Source: Ifrita kowaldi
Lineage: Eukaryota; Chordata; Aves; Passeriformes; Cinclosomatidae
Assembly (NCBI GenBank): GCA_013398055.1
Contig: VZRS01000476.1
Span: 604,905 to 668,904 of the forward strand
Reading direction: 5' to 3'
DNA length: 64,000 nucleotides
Every line of letters begins with the position of its first letter. The first letter of the stretch is position 1. The position numbers and the translations under genes were made by a program. The notes below the pieces were generated by a model that did no database searches, was not told the DNA's origin, and was given only the letters and a program-made list of their open reading frames with translations. Positions 1 to 13,169 of this stretch are shown here, in pieces.

Positions 1-754
1 GTCACATAAATTCCCTGACAAATCACCCAACTTACTTGTTTCCTTCACTAAGAACTTCAGAAAAAAAAAATTCTTCAGTAAAGGTAAGCAGAACAAAACA
101 GAATTTTTTAGGTACTTTAGTATGCCAAACACCTCTCCTGATGGAAGAACAAGTGCCCATGTAAGAAAATGAACATCACTATGTGCAGAACAGTTTCTCA
201 GCTAAAACAAATTCTGGTCAGAACAAAGTTAAATGCAGAAGGATGAGAAGAATGCACTTCTTCAGTTTATAATACTATAGTAACAAGACAAATAACTAAA
301 AAATCCAGCAGCCAAAAAGCCCCAGTTGTATAAAACTGACACCTGATAAAATGCATCCCTATGGATTCCTGTGCTCCAATTAGCTTCAGCTTGGCTCGTG
401 CAAGCAGCACAGTACACAGCAGTACAAATGAACCCTGTGCTCTGGCATATAAAATAAAATACACAGTTATAAGAAATTTAAAGAATAGTAGCCTGGAATC
501 ATTGTATAGTGTTAGCAATATCTGATTAAAATTAATTCTTTGATAAGCTTCCATGATCTTATGCCAGGTAAATGCTCAATCAACTATGTTTACTCTCAGT
601 ACGTGTAAGCATGCGTGGCAGTCACAAAAAAATGCTATTTAGGTTAATCATAAGTGCTTCTGAGGAAGCTACAGTTTCTTGGAAACTAGTTTCTGAATGT
701 CTGTGTGAATTTAAGTTTTGTGAAAATAATTAAAGTTGCATGTCTTGGTAATTA

Positions 755-1423
755 CTTGCTGGGCAAGAACAATCCCATGCAGCAGCACATTCCAGGGGCT
801 GACTGGCTGGAAAGCAGCTTTGCAGAGGATGACTTGGAGATACTGGTGGACATCAAACTGACCATGAGCCAGCAGTGTGCCCTTGTGGCAAAGAAGGCCA
901 ACAGCCTTCTGGACCATATCAGGCAGAGCATGTTCAGCAAGTTGAGGGGGGTGATCCTGTGCTTTACTCACCACTGATGAGACCAGAGCTGGGGTGCTGT
1001 GTCCAGTTCCAGGCTCCCCAGCCCAAGAGAGACATGGACATCATGGAGATAAACCCTGTGAAGGGCCACAAAGATGACTGAAGGACTTGATCACCTTACA
1101 AGGGCTGAGGGCTGGGACCGTTCAGCCTGGAGAGGAGAAGGCTCAGGGAGAAACTTACCAATGTATATTAATATCTGATGGGAGCGAGTAAAGATGATTG
1201 AGCCAGACTCTTCTGAGTGGTGCCCTATGTCCAGATAAGAGGCAATGGGCACAAACTGAGCCTGGAAAATCCATTCAAACACAAGAAAAACCTTGGAGAC
1301 ATTCAGAACCTGATTGTACATGGTTCAGAGCACTCGGATCCAGCTGAGCCTGCTCTGAGCAGGTGAGTTGGACTCTATGATCTCCAGAAGTCCTTCCCAG
1401 CCTCAGCGTTTCTGTGACTCTGT
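755..1423 (+). mobile_element. CR1 LINE fragment, 3' part of ORF2 plus 3' UTR, internally deleted
   Basis: This is a non-LTR retrotransposon fragment in plus orientation. The translated frames show the CR1 ORF2 C-terminal signature: a NNPMQQ-like segment, then GADWLESSFAEDDLEILVD, then MSQQCALVAKKAN. The copy ends in the CR1-type tail with TTTCTGTGACTCTGTAA. The reading frame is broken near 975. Relative to the usual CR1 3' region, the segment between the AACACAAGAAAAA motif and the CTTGGAGACATTCA motif (about 1280-1300) appears to lack several dozen bases. It is 5'-truncated, as is normal for CR1, and non-functional. Confidence 0.88.
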
Positions 1424-3262
1424 AATCTTTGTGCAGTTGATATACAGATGTATAGATGGAAGAAAATATATTTTCTTAGTATGCTTTCTGTAACGAGCTT
1501 TTTAATCAGACCTTAAATCTTAAGATTTAATACGCTTTAGAACTGTATTAATATTAAAAGCACAGTTAGCAGTAGAAGCTCTTTTGTATAACTTGTTCTA
1601 TGATCTTCTTCTGAGCTTTGACTGAATATTCTACAAGGCATCACAAATTATGCTCTCAGGGGCCCACTAAAGTACACATTTTCACTTCGCTTTTTCAAAT
1701 TTATTACTATACAGTACCATCATCCATTCTAAAGAAGAGGGCAATGCAATTACTCATAATCCTCAGCATGGTTATATACATCACTGCAATATACAACTTC
1801 AATAAATAAATGAAAGGTTCTCTTTATTTGTCATTCTGCAATAAAATACTCAAGTTAAAAAAGTTAACTGCAAGAAATACTAACTCTCATCTTCTGTTTT
1901 GCCTCACAAACGGAAGAAGAAATAGCATTGTCTGACAAGCTGAATTCCACAAACTGTTGTCTTCTGTTTTCACCATAAAATAATGAAAGAAATTGTAATT
2001 TAAATTGCAATTGTCAAAGGTTTAGTTGTCAAGAAAAACAAGAATAATGTTTCTATTTAATGAGACACAGGAGAGCTAATCTAAATGCCACAATTTTCAG
2101 GACAAAAGAGGAACAGTTGATTGCTATGAGAGAGATAAAACACTCCTGTATTCTCACTGAAATCAAATGTAAAAGTTGTAAAAAATACAGACACAGGCAA
2201 TCTACCCACACAGAGCAATGAGACCCTATTGCCAGCAACATGGACTGAACAGAATGGGAGTAAAATGCAATAAGCCTGAAGCTCCATAAAATCTGCAAAG
2301 ACTAAGGGCAGACTAACCCCATCTTCACTTCGTGCTCACATACACATTAGAAGTGTTGATAGCCATGATGTTTTTTAAACAGTAGTTGTTTACAAAGAAG
2401 TATTGCAATTAGAGAGACATCAAACAGTGCTCAGAAATGCAGTGGCAATGACCTTGCTTCACAAGCAAATAACCCAAGGAAGAAAACAGGGGGGAAAAAA
2501 GGGGGAATTAATATGACTCCTCTTTAATTAATAGTCAGACATTGACTCAAGTTCAGACTTGGCGACATTCACACAACAAGAGCTAATCATACAAGAAACA
2601 GATTTGTACTCTTGAATATAACAAACAGCTTAAATGTGGTGTTTCATGTAGCATGAAGATGAAAATAAAACAAATAAGCCTGGTCTAACTGAGCATGGAG
2701 ACAAAAAGGAGCAGAACACACACTTTGTTTTCACTGAAAATAGTCTTGATACATAATTTGGTTTCTATATTCTATCTGGTAAGTCTTGCAAATGACATTG
2801 ATGGCTCTGACTTTTCATGCTAATGATGCATGATGACAGACCTCAGGCTGTCCAGGGCAGGGCGTGCTGCCAGCTCTTCATACATCTGAGCCTGCTAGGG
2901 CTGCATCCAGGCTGCAAACCTAGGAAACAGCTAAGCTTCAATGCTCACTGCATTCTGAGAAGACAGCTACAAAACCTGTCTTACTATTTTTGATTTCCAG
3001 TATATTTCAGGGTATTCAATTTTGCTGTTCTTGACAGTCTTGTTTATTCCAGAAACTGAGGAGCACACCCAGGAAACCCTTTTGGGATTTGGGATAAATA
3101 GCATTGTTTGGGTTTGCAGGATGATCTTTATCAGTGGCTTTACTACAGTCACTACGCTTCTAGTAAATAGGTGCAGAAAACAACTACAAAGTTCACTGAC
3201 TAGGTCCATAAATTCTACCCTTTTTCTTACAAAAAAGCCCCCCAGTTGAAGCCTCAAGGGCT

Positions 3263-3299
3263 TTGTGGTTTTTGTTTTGTTTTTTGTTTGGTTTTTTTT
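3263..3299. repeat. T-rich low-complexity tract (TTTTG)n
   Basis: Irregular T runs separated by single G bases. It lies within a chance frame and is probably an old poly(A) or simple repeat. Confidence 0.75.
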
Positions 3300-3765
3300 C
3301 AGAAGGCTTGTGCACTCTGGCTGGACTGCTGATGTCACAGACAGGACATTCTGTCCACTCTGTGACTCTGTACAAGAAAATGTTGGTCAGCTGAGGGAAC
3401 TGCATCTTTAGGATGGTGTGGCAGAGAGCTACTGCAGCTGGTGGCTGTGCCCCTCCTGTCACACAACACTGGATTGTGCCCACTGGGTAAAGCAGACTTT
3501 GGCTCTGCATGAACACTACAGAAAGAAAACAAAACACAGACAAGTCTTAGTTCTCTGTGGCCAATCTACCTTTCTCAGCTCAAGCAGAAGGTTAAGTGTT
3601 TCGTGGTGCCTGGAGATAAACCCAGGCAAGCTGGGCATGTGCAACCAGGAGCACTGAGGCGTGGGCAGCAGGCACAGACAGTGGCAGCGAGCTACAGAAC
3701 TGCTGCACTGACATTTCGAAGTGCAGGACCTCCTTCAGAGAAGTGGTATTTCAAACAGACACCCC

Positions 3766-3822
3766 AAAGAAGGTGAACAAGAGAAGTGAACAAGAGAAGG
3801 TGAAAAGAAGGGAACAAGAGAG
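3766..3822. repeat. Purine-only imperfect tandem repeat
   Basis: A degenerate unit of about 14-22 bp based on GAACAAGAGAAG is repeated three times (GGTGAACAAGAGAAG, TGAACAAGAGAAGG, GGGAACAAGAGAG). Confidence 0.75.
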
Positions 3823-4982
3823 TTTGTAACGTACCTATGACAAAGAATTGCTCTTGTCATTCGAGGCAGAGAAACTGAGCAAAAGATCTGGCTGTGGCTG
3901 ACATCTGATTGAAAAAAACTCAGAAGGGAATTACTGGGATCCCAGAATTAGCCCTTTAAAAAGCCACAAGAATTTGTCTAGCAATTAAATTACCTAAACA
4001 GAACTTGGGATCAGAAGACCTGTGGGACAAAAAGGCATGTGAAAAAATCTACAATAAACACTGCACTGCAAATAATGGTGCTAGACAAGACATCTGTATT
4101 CTTCAAATACCAGTTACAGTGTTTGAAGAAAAAGATGCCTTACATAGAGCTATGCCTGTTTGAAGAAGGGCTGAAGAGTGACACAAACCTGCCTGCTCTT
4201 ACAGCCTACAGAGGACTAAACCAGCAATGCTGCTGGCTCCACAGAAGTGATGAATGAACCAACGAAGTACCCTATGATCAAGCTTAAGGTGATCTAGGGC
4301 TTACGAGCCAAAATGGCAGCTGAAATAATGCCTAGTGCTCAAAGTAAATGCACAGCCAATGTAAAGTAAGTGTAGTTTCGGAGTTAATTAGTGATCAAAC
4401 ATCCTGTAAGCTGACTAATTAAATATACATCCTGATAAAGAGATGATTGGAAATTATTAAGTTTATAGCTTTTACCAACAAAAACATGGATGAATTAAGA
4501 GGATAACAGCATGCCCCATTCTAGGTCTTGCTCAGCTTTGGAGAGGCAAGGAACAGGCAGAACACAGCACATTCATAAGTGTCCAAATGACCTACAATTT
4601 TATGGTGATTTATGCTGCTTACCACAGGGCAACAGCTTAAATGGAGAGAGTCACTCGGTGCTCTGACAAACAAGCAAGGAAGTAGGTAGTTCTGGTTCTC
4701 CAGAAGGAAAATAAAGACAGCTAAATATGCAACCCTGCCTCTGTAAGGCTAAATACAAATAGCAATTTGAAAGAAATATTTGGGTGTCCTAACCAGGGAA
4801 AACCTGGAGGACACGGACTAGGCCAAATGCTAAGGCAACTGTGCAATACTCTCATCTTCAAGAGACAATATGGATATGGCACAGAAATGCTGTATTAGTA
4901 AAAAAGCACACCAGTATCAGGACTGGAAGCACCATCCCTATGTTAGTGAGATACACAACTCAGCTATTAATTTGTTCAGTTT

Positions 4983-5217
4983 GGCCTCAAGCTGTGCCAA
5001 GGGAGGTTTAGATTGGGTATTAGGAAAACTTTCTTCCTGGAAAGGATTGCTAGGCATTGGAACAGGCTGCCCAGGGGAGTGGCAGCCGGGAGGTATTTAA
5101 AAGATGTGTAAGTGTGGCACGCAGGAACAGTTTAGTGGTGAGTCTGTAAGATCATTGAGACCAACCATAAACTTAACACTGAAAGGTCTTTTTCAACTTA
5201 AATGATTCTACGATTCA
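4983..5217 (+). mobile_element. CR1 LINE 3' fragment containing a micro-inverted segment
   Basis: CR1 3' UTR in plus orientation. It has the GGGAGGTTTAGATTGGGTATT segment, AGGCATTGGAACAGGCTGCCC, AACAGTTTAGTGGTG and the terminal AATGATTCTACGATTC. Within it, 5147-5181 reads in the opposite orientation to its flanks, while 5182-5217 is again in plus orientation. The copy near 13.7 kb in this window shows the normal arrangement and acts as an internal control. Confidence 0.88.
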
Positions 5218-8200
5218 GTGTTTGGCACACTGCTGCAGGGCTCTATGGCTTTTAGGTATCCACATGATGTTGTATCTTGTGGGAAAAAAATCAAGTAATG
5301 GCATTTGTTTGGTAGTCCTGCCCCATGCTTCTATGCATGGCACATACTCACATTCTCCTTTGGGCAAGATAGTTTATCTTTGGCATACCTATATTTTCAG
5401 CCAGAAACACAAAAGCCATTTGTTAGCACAAAAACCATTCAGGAAGAACACGACAGTTATAACAGCTGTCCAAGATCCTGAGAATCTCTGATGAGACCTA
5501 AGAGTTCTGAGCAAAGATAAACAAGTGCCAGAACACCACATGAGAGAAACAGCAAGCACAGAAACAAAGTTCAAAGACGAGTATAAATAATCAGTGGGCA
5601 TCACCATCAAGTTTGCCACCCAAATCAAAAGGAGTATGAAAACACACAGAATGGTCAACAAGGATTTTGTGCCTTGCTCACATTCGTGGCCCTGGTGGTG
5701 CAGCTGTGCAGCACGTGGGAGTGCAAATCCCCATAAAGAATGCAAAAAACAGTAGGAGTTTGTTCACTGAGCTTCCAGACCTGAGACAACATCTTAGGAA
5801 GCAAACAGAGCACCAGCCAATATTTCTGAAGATACACACTGACAAAATTTCCTTACAAGAGACCGAGCCAGAGACAAAATTGAACATTACATAGCATACG
5901 TTCTTGCAAGCCCCTACATTTCCATACATTCAAATGGTAAAACAGTCTCTTTTTCCTGGGTACAACAGTGTCATGGCTTACCAACCAACACAAATAGGCT
6001 TTTGCTCCTCACAGGCCAATGGTAGCTGACACTCACTGGAAGCCATCAATTGCTACTTTAACACAAGTTTGACAATCATGCCCTACAAAGATCTCATAGC
6101 AACACACAGGCCATTTGCTCAACTAGCAAAGTACCATTTTCAAATTGAATAGAAACTTAGAACTGAAATTTGGTCATTGCAGCCACATTCTCCAAAGCAT
6201 TTGAAAAAGTGCAGAGGAGCAAAGTCCAGAGCTGGATTATGTTAATCCGATTTAAAAGAAAGAAAAGCCTGTCCAGTCTAAGATAGAAGGCAGACTTATT
6301 GCTGAGGCAAGATCCTGCATAAAGCAATTAAAGCTTTTACTAAGGGATGGCTGGGACAGTGTAAATCCAGCTCTTCTATCAGTTTCAAGCCTCTCAGTAC
6401 TACATGGAGTATTGTTTGAAGCCAACAAGAGAGTGATCTCTGAGGTGCTAGAGAAATATCTCAGGAATATATGATGGTCATTTACAGACTGAAGGAAACC
6501 ATAGGAGAGCTAGAAAATACATGGTTTAAGAAAAAATAATTTAAAAAATTAATTTTAATACATTACTTTACAAACAGTAGCACGAAAAAAGTTCTAAAAG
6601 CTTGTCACATGCAAAAACTAGAAAAGGAAGTCAAGGAGAAGAATAGAAGGTCTGCAAAAATGTGCTCACAAATTTGATTGCAACATCTGGAACTAAACAG
6701 TTCACAGATTTTTAGCCTTGTTGCAGTAAGACAATGGTACCATACTTGCTTATACATATCAACTTTCCCGTTACTAGCCCCGGTGAAATTGCCACACTAT
6801 CTTCTGGCATTCCCCCTTGTTTAGAGGCCATGAATTTATGTAGTTTGAACTGAAGTATGATTTCAGACATGTAATGCCTACTTGCATTATTCACAAGTGA
6901 ACAGTAGAAAATATCATCAAAGAATAACTGAAAAACATCTGTGACAAAGACCCTGACCCACATACAGCAACAAGGCAGAACCAGTGAATCCCTGGTTGCC
7001 AACGCCTGACCTTTCTTAGAATACAATGGTGAAAACAAGAATACCTGCACTGGTGAGTACTGATACCAGAGAGGCTTAATGGCTGTATAGAATGATAGGC
7101 AAGGAGAAGAAAAAGCTTGGTAAGATTTGTGGTCACAAGAGTGGCTGCCACTTCCCAAGAGCCCTGTGCAAGCCAGCGCTTGAGGCACAGGCTGCCAGGA
7201 GCAGGGGCCTCCCCCCCAGCAGCCCCGCACCCACACGAAATTGTAACCTCCTCTAGGCACACCTGGGAGGAACAGGTGGCATCTCCCCAAAAGCCCAGCA
7301 AGGGGGAAGAAGGATTTTTTTGCTCAAGAAAATCTCAGAAGAAGAAGAACAGATGCTGCTGTAGCAGAGGCCAAGGGCAGAACATGGCTCCCCCAGCACA
7401 GCTGTGCTGCCCTGAACAGCCAGAGCACAGCACTGCTGATGGCTGGAAGAGACTCAGAGACCCCTGAGTAATTCAGCACTCCCAGCTAACTTAATTCACA
7501 CATTGGAAACAGGCACTCAAAATTTTACACTGATTATTAACATCCAGTATTTTTAGATTTGCCAGAAACAGAGGCTCCAGCTTGAACCATGTACAGTAAC
7601 TGCAAGTATGAACAGAGGCTGACAGTGTGCATACAAAGGAGGTAGGACTCAAGAACCTCCAAAACTTGTCCTGTACTGTAATATTCTACAGCAGAAAAAC
7701 AGTTTTATTTTTTAATGCAGTTTTTTGGTAGTGAATATTAATTGAAAATACTACAGATTAGTTCTAAAGAGTGAATTCAGTTCTAAAACTGAATTAATAC
7801 AGAAGCTTTCTACAGGACCTACTGTGTCTATATTTCTGAGCTTCAAGCAGTCAAGTCAGCATTGTCTTGGCCTTTCCAGCTCAGATCATGGATCCAATAA
7901 ATTGCATGTAAAATTCTTAGACCACCTCGGGTCTCTTCCAGAAAAGCATCTATGAGGATAACTCACCAATGTGCAGACCAGTACAATGCTGAAAGAGCTT
8001 TATCCCTGTGCATGTTACAGCAGAGCAACACAGCATTTTATGTCACCAGTAGCTGGTTACCACTGATCAGATACTCAATTTTTCAAGAACATAATGGCAA
8101 TTTTTGGCCTTCATAGAAATCCAGAAAAGAGCAACTAATATGTGAGAATATTTGGTCCAGGAACTGGTTTCCCCAGTACTTAAGACCTACATTAGAGTAA

Positions 8201-9030
8201 GTGATCAGGAATAATGAATGTCAAAGCAGCTGGTACATTCCAACAAACAGTACCACTACACGTCATTTCAGTTTTATAAACATGCTTAATATCTTAATAG
8301 ATCTATCCTAAAAAGAATGCTTAATTTAATTTTTATTGCGTATTGGTGAAATAAAGCCAAATATTGGACTAACCACTAAATTATACAGCTTGATCAGTTG
8401 TATAACACAGACCACTACATTTTTCTATTGAAACTCCTGCCATTTGTAGAAGTACTTAACTACAGAATCTTCCAAGAGAGGAATCAGTCTTGAACTGAAA
8501 GCAGCACAAAAAATTTCTCATTTCTCCTCCAATCTATTTGGATTTTTCAATAGCTAAGCACCCTTCTGAGAAAAACGTATGCCAGATTGCTCATTAGAAT
8601 TTCTCTGGCTTTGGCTTCCAGCTACCAGATCTGATTAAACCTCAGTCCAATAGATTAAAGAGTCTTCTGTGACTACTTTTCCTCTCCCTGCTTGTTTATA
8701 CACCACAGAAGAAGTCATCTCTCAATCTTCTTGTGGATCTAAAAAACAGATTAGCTTTCACAGTATCAAGCATTTTCCCAGCCCTCCAATAGTTTCTGAA
8801 CCACAACCATCTATTTTACACCTCCTTTAAAAATGCATCTCAAGAATAGGACATTATGCATTTATATGAGTTTTGAAGATGTTGTCTCCTGTTGTAAAAT
8901 GAATTCCCTACTGATTAACCTCCTATTCTCCATAACTTTTTGTCCTTAAATAGTCCCTAGTTATAATTTGCCTTTTGTCTGCATTCAAATGCATCTCTTT
9001 GACAAAGCCCAAGTTACCAAACAATAACAA

Positions 9031-10712
9031 CAGGGACATGGACAGAGATATTTAATGCTTTTGTTGCCTCTGTCTGCAACACTGATCATGGGCTAAGAGG
9101 GTCCCGGTGCCCTGAGCTGGAGAACTGTGGCTATGACAATGAAAAACTCCCAGTTGACCCTGAACTTCTACAGGATCTGCTGTTCCAGCTGGATCCCTCT
9201 AAGTCTATGGGGCCTGGTGGGATTCATCCAAGAACACACAGCCAGATGATTCACCGCAAGGCCTCTCGTAATGCTTTCTGAACAGTCTTGGGAATCTGGA
9301 GAGGTCCCAGCTGATTGGAAGATGACTAATGTTGTCCCAATGTCCCAAAAAGGATGACCCTAGGAACTACAGGCCTGTTAGTGTCTCTTCAGTGACTGGC
9401 AAAATTCAGAAGGTTATTATTGTGGGAGTTACTGAAAGACACCTGAAAGACAACACAGTCATCAGTCACAGGCAACATGGCTTCACGGGGGGGAAAACCC
9501 TGTTTGTTAAACTTAATTTCCTTTTATAACAAGGTAACCCACCTAGCTGGTTATGGGAAGCCAGTTGATGTAATCTTTCTGGATTTCAGCAAAGTGTTTG
9601 ATACTGTCTCTCACAGTGTCCTTCTGCACAAGACACCCAGCTCACAGCTGGATAAACACATCATGGGATGGGTGAGCAGCTGGCTCATGGGTCAGGTGCA
9701 AAGGTTTAGAGTAAACGGGTTACATCAGCTGACTGATCAATAGAGGGGTTTTGTAGGGCTCCACCCTCAGCCCAGTTCTCTTCAAGATCTTCATAATGAC
9801 TTGGACACAGGACTCAAAGTAATACTGAGTAAGTTTGCCAGTGATACTAAATTGTGAGCAGCTGTTGACTCCCTCGAAGGTAGAGAGGCCCTGCAGAGAG
9901 ACCTTGACAAATCAGAGGGCTGAGCAATCACCAACCATATGACATTTAAGAAAGACAACTGCCAAATCCTGCACCTGGGATGGCATAACCCTGGATGTGC
10001 AGACAGACGGGGGAATGAGAGGCTGGAGAGCAGCCCCACAGAAAGGGACCTGGGGGTCCTGGTCCATGGCAGGTTGAACATGAGCCAGCAGTGCCCTGGC
10101 AGCCAGGAGGGCCAACCCTGTCCTGGGGGGCATCAGGCACAGCATCACCAGCCAGGCAAGGGAGGGGATTGTCCTGCTCTGCTCTGCACTGGGGCGGCCT
10201 CACCTCGAGTGCTGCATGCAATTTTGGGCACCACAATTTTGGGCATCACATAGGAAAGACATTGAAGTATTAGAGAGTGTCCAAAGGAAGGCCATGAGGG
10301 TGGTGAAGAGCCTTAAGGGGAAGCTGTAGGAGGAGCAGCTGAGATCACTTGGGCTGTTCAGCCTGGAGAAGAGGAGACCTCAATGCAGTTGCAACTTCCT
10401 CATGAGGGGAAGGAGGGACAGGCACTGATCTTTTCTCTGTGGTGACCCAACGGAATGGCCTTGGTTTGTGGAATGGTTTGTATCAGGGAGGTTTAGGCTG
10501 GATATTAGGAAAACGTTCTTCACCCAGTGTTTGGGCACTGGAACAGGCTCCCCAGGCCAGTGGTCATGGCACCAAGCCTGTCTGAGTTCAAGAAGTGTTT
10601 GGACAATGGTTCAGGCTCATGTTGGGATTCCTGGTGCTGTCCTTTGCGGGACAGGAGCTGGACTTGGATGATCCTTGTGGATCCCTTCCAAGTCAATGTA
10701 TTCTATGATTCT
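9031..10712 (+). mobile_element. CR1 LINE, 1.7 kb copy with decayed reverse transcriptase
   Basis: This is the longest CR1 copy in the window, 5'-truncated and in plus orientation. Frames 9329-9529 and 9477-9743 carry the reverse transcriptase N-terminal half: NYRPVSVSSVTGKIQK, HRQHGFTGGK, and the motif A block VIFLDFSKVFDTVSHS, with a catalytic Asp codon at 9582. The frame shifts at the G-run 9484-9490. The catalytic box that should read FADDT is KFASDTKL at 9831-9854 and is followed at once by a TGA stop. C-terminal ORF2 remnants run at 9939-10253 (ERDLGVLVHGRLNMSQQC). The 3' end has the typical TGTATTCTATGATTCT tail. It is not capable of autonomous activity. Confidence 0.93.
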
Positions 10713-13169
10713 AGTAAAGAATACTTTTCATTACTGTACTTTCTGAAATAGAATTTACTATTTCGCCAAGCTTTGTTATCCACAAATTTTGTGAGCAATC
10801 ATTTTGTGCTTGGTTGTTCATGGCAACTGAAAATGCTAAATAGTGTCAGGCTTACTCCTCGTCCTTCACAGTAGCCCACCAGAAGCTTCCTCTCCAGTCA
10901 TGATTCTTCACTGACAATCAGTGTATGTGATCTGAAAATCTCTGCTTCCCCTGTGATCAGCCCATCTGTGAGCCCCATACTTCACTCTCTCATCATGCTC
11001 CTCCACAAATAGCAGTAACTCAAATATTGCAGTGTAATGCCTGGTTCCTCTTTCACACTGTAATCCCACACAGCAGAGATACCTTGTTCCACTGACCAAT
11101 TCCATCCTTTCCACATAATGAGAAAAAACCAGTTTGTAGAGCTATTATTACTTGCATTGCAAATGCATGCACAAATGCACACCTACCTGGAAGGTATTGC
11201 ATCACAGCACAAAGTTTTGCTACCCAAGGGAGGTCCTGGACTTGGATAAGGTCTTGGAAAGGACAGGTTCCATATCCAGCTCTGAAGCCCCTCTGTTACC
11301 ATGTTTACCTGATGGGCAAAACCAGCCCTTTCTCACAGTATCTGCCAGGGTGCTCTTTCATGCCATCAAAAGACATCTGAGAGGCCTTGTGATACCTGTG
11401 GATCATTACAAAGTGCCTTCCAACCCACCACTGGCTTTTTTCTAACGATGATAACAATGTAATTGAATATTAAAACACCAGATAATTTCTTTATCTTCTC
11501 TTTGAACCTTCCTAGTCAAACTCAGTCTGCTATGATAAAGCAGGATGCTTGCTACATTAAGGTGATTAAAGACCCAGCCCATGGAAATGCACAGCTGTAT
11601 CTACAACATTTTTATATAAATTAAATATTAATAGGAATATGGATGAGAATATTTTCCAGGATCCCGGAGCTCTAATAATCTTAAATACATTATATGCTGC
11701 TGATTTTTTTTGCTTTAAGATTATGTTTATTAGTCCCACTTCTACATGATGCTCCATCAAGATTAGCTCTGCACTGTGTTTTTTAACAGCTGTGCTACAT
11801 TTTACTAGTTTATGCATAAGAAAGTAGATATTTTATTCAGAAATACGAAACTGAACCATTATACTGTCTAGTTAAGGCTAGTTATTGCTTGAGAATGGCA
11901 GGGATACAAAAGAGCTAAATAGGGTTTTAATAATGCAGGTTTTATTGAGAAAAAAAACCACAGCACAACAGAATGTGACTCATTTAATCTAGAAGAACTG
12001 CAAAAAAGAAAATTTCATCTTGAAGGTACATCATGCACGGATGCTATTTGGAATTTACTGTCTAAAGCCCTGTTTTATTGTATACCATAAAAATAAGTAA
12101 ACAAAGTAGCAAGGGTTTGCAGCAGACAAGAGACATGAATTATACTCATGAAATGAATTAATTAGGTTAAGGCATGCTAACAAGAAAACAGATTTTTCCA
12201 TGACTGGTCTAATTAGCAAAACTTCATTCCTTATGAACTCCTACTGCATGTGCAGACACTTTTTCAGCAAGCCCAGCTTCTTCCCTCCCTAACCTGGATC
12301 CCCAGCCTTTCACTCTGTACCCCAGCCCTTAAAACCCTCGTTCTGCCACTTTCTCCAGCAGCCAGGCCCAAGGCACAGGGTGGGAAGAAGAGATAGATAA
12401 ATAGTTGGAAGAGTTATAGAAAGTCCCTATAGTGTAAAAATCTCTACAGCTTGACCAAACCACTCCTTTTCCTGCATTGCAAACAGACTGAAATTCTCTC
12501 AGTCAAGTTAAAGCAGTAAAAACCCAAACAATTCAACAAGGCAGTATCAGACCAGCACTCTGGACACTGCATTTCTGCAATAGTAACATCTGCCTTGAAA
12601 ACAGTTTTTCCTCCTTTTGTTTCATGTGAGATAACAACAACTACAGAAATCACTATGGACCACATCCAGTGGCAAAATCCAACAGTGAATGCATCTGTCT
12701 GAAGCTATTTCACTCTTACCTTCCACAAGAAAAAAGAGTAATTCAATAGGAAGCAAATCTTCCACTTTTTGAGTGTTCAACCAACATAACCACGAGGGCC
12801 TGACTCATTTCAAAAAACCAGGCTGGTTCACCACTACAGCCCATGCCCATCTCACTTTGCTTGCCAATTTATGCTGAGTTACACAGTAACCACTTCCCCG
12901 AGACAAAACTTCTCTCTACAGTGCTTCATCCCTAGTGTCCCATTCCATGGAACCATGGGGTAGTGGTGTATTGGCACTATGGAGCTGTTACCTGTTGGCA
13001 CTATGGCCTGTGAAATACTGGCCATGGGATTATCCAGCTGTACAGCTTCCAACTGCCAAGGTACCTTCTGCCCCTTTCTGCACCACATTCCCACCAGACA
13101 CTTTTAGATGAGATCATCCATATCCTCTTTCCCAGCCCCAGCTGACCTGGGGAAGTCATACATGCCATG

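Noticed and set aside
6712..7290. 192-codon minus-strand open frame
   Set aside because: It has no family resemblance, no splice or promoter context, and lies over a GC-richer patch with an overlapping frame at 6891-7301. It is probably chance.
10860..10910. Minus-strand sequence reading MTGEEASG, considered as the start of the next GPR158 exon (intracellular loop 2/TM4)
   Set aside because: Only MTG matches the family. The following residues and hydrophobic TM4 are absent and a stop follows.
11210..11440. 97-codon plus frame with a GACTTGGATAAGGTCTTGGA-like phrase, considered as a CR1 or LTR piece
   Set aside because: The resemblance was limited to short phrases without the diagnostic CR1 terminus or LTR ends.
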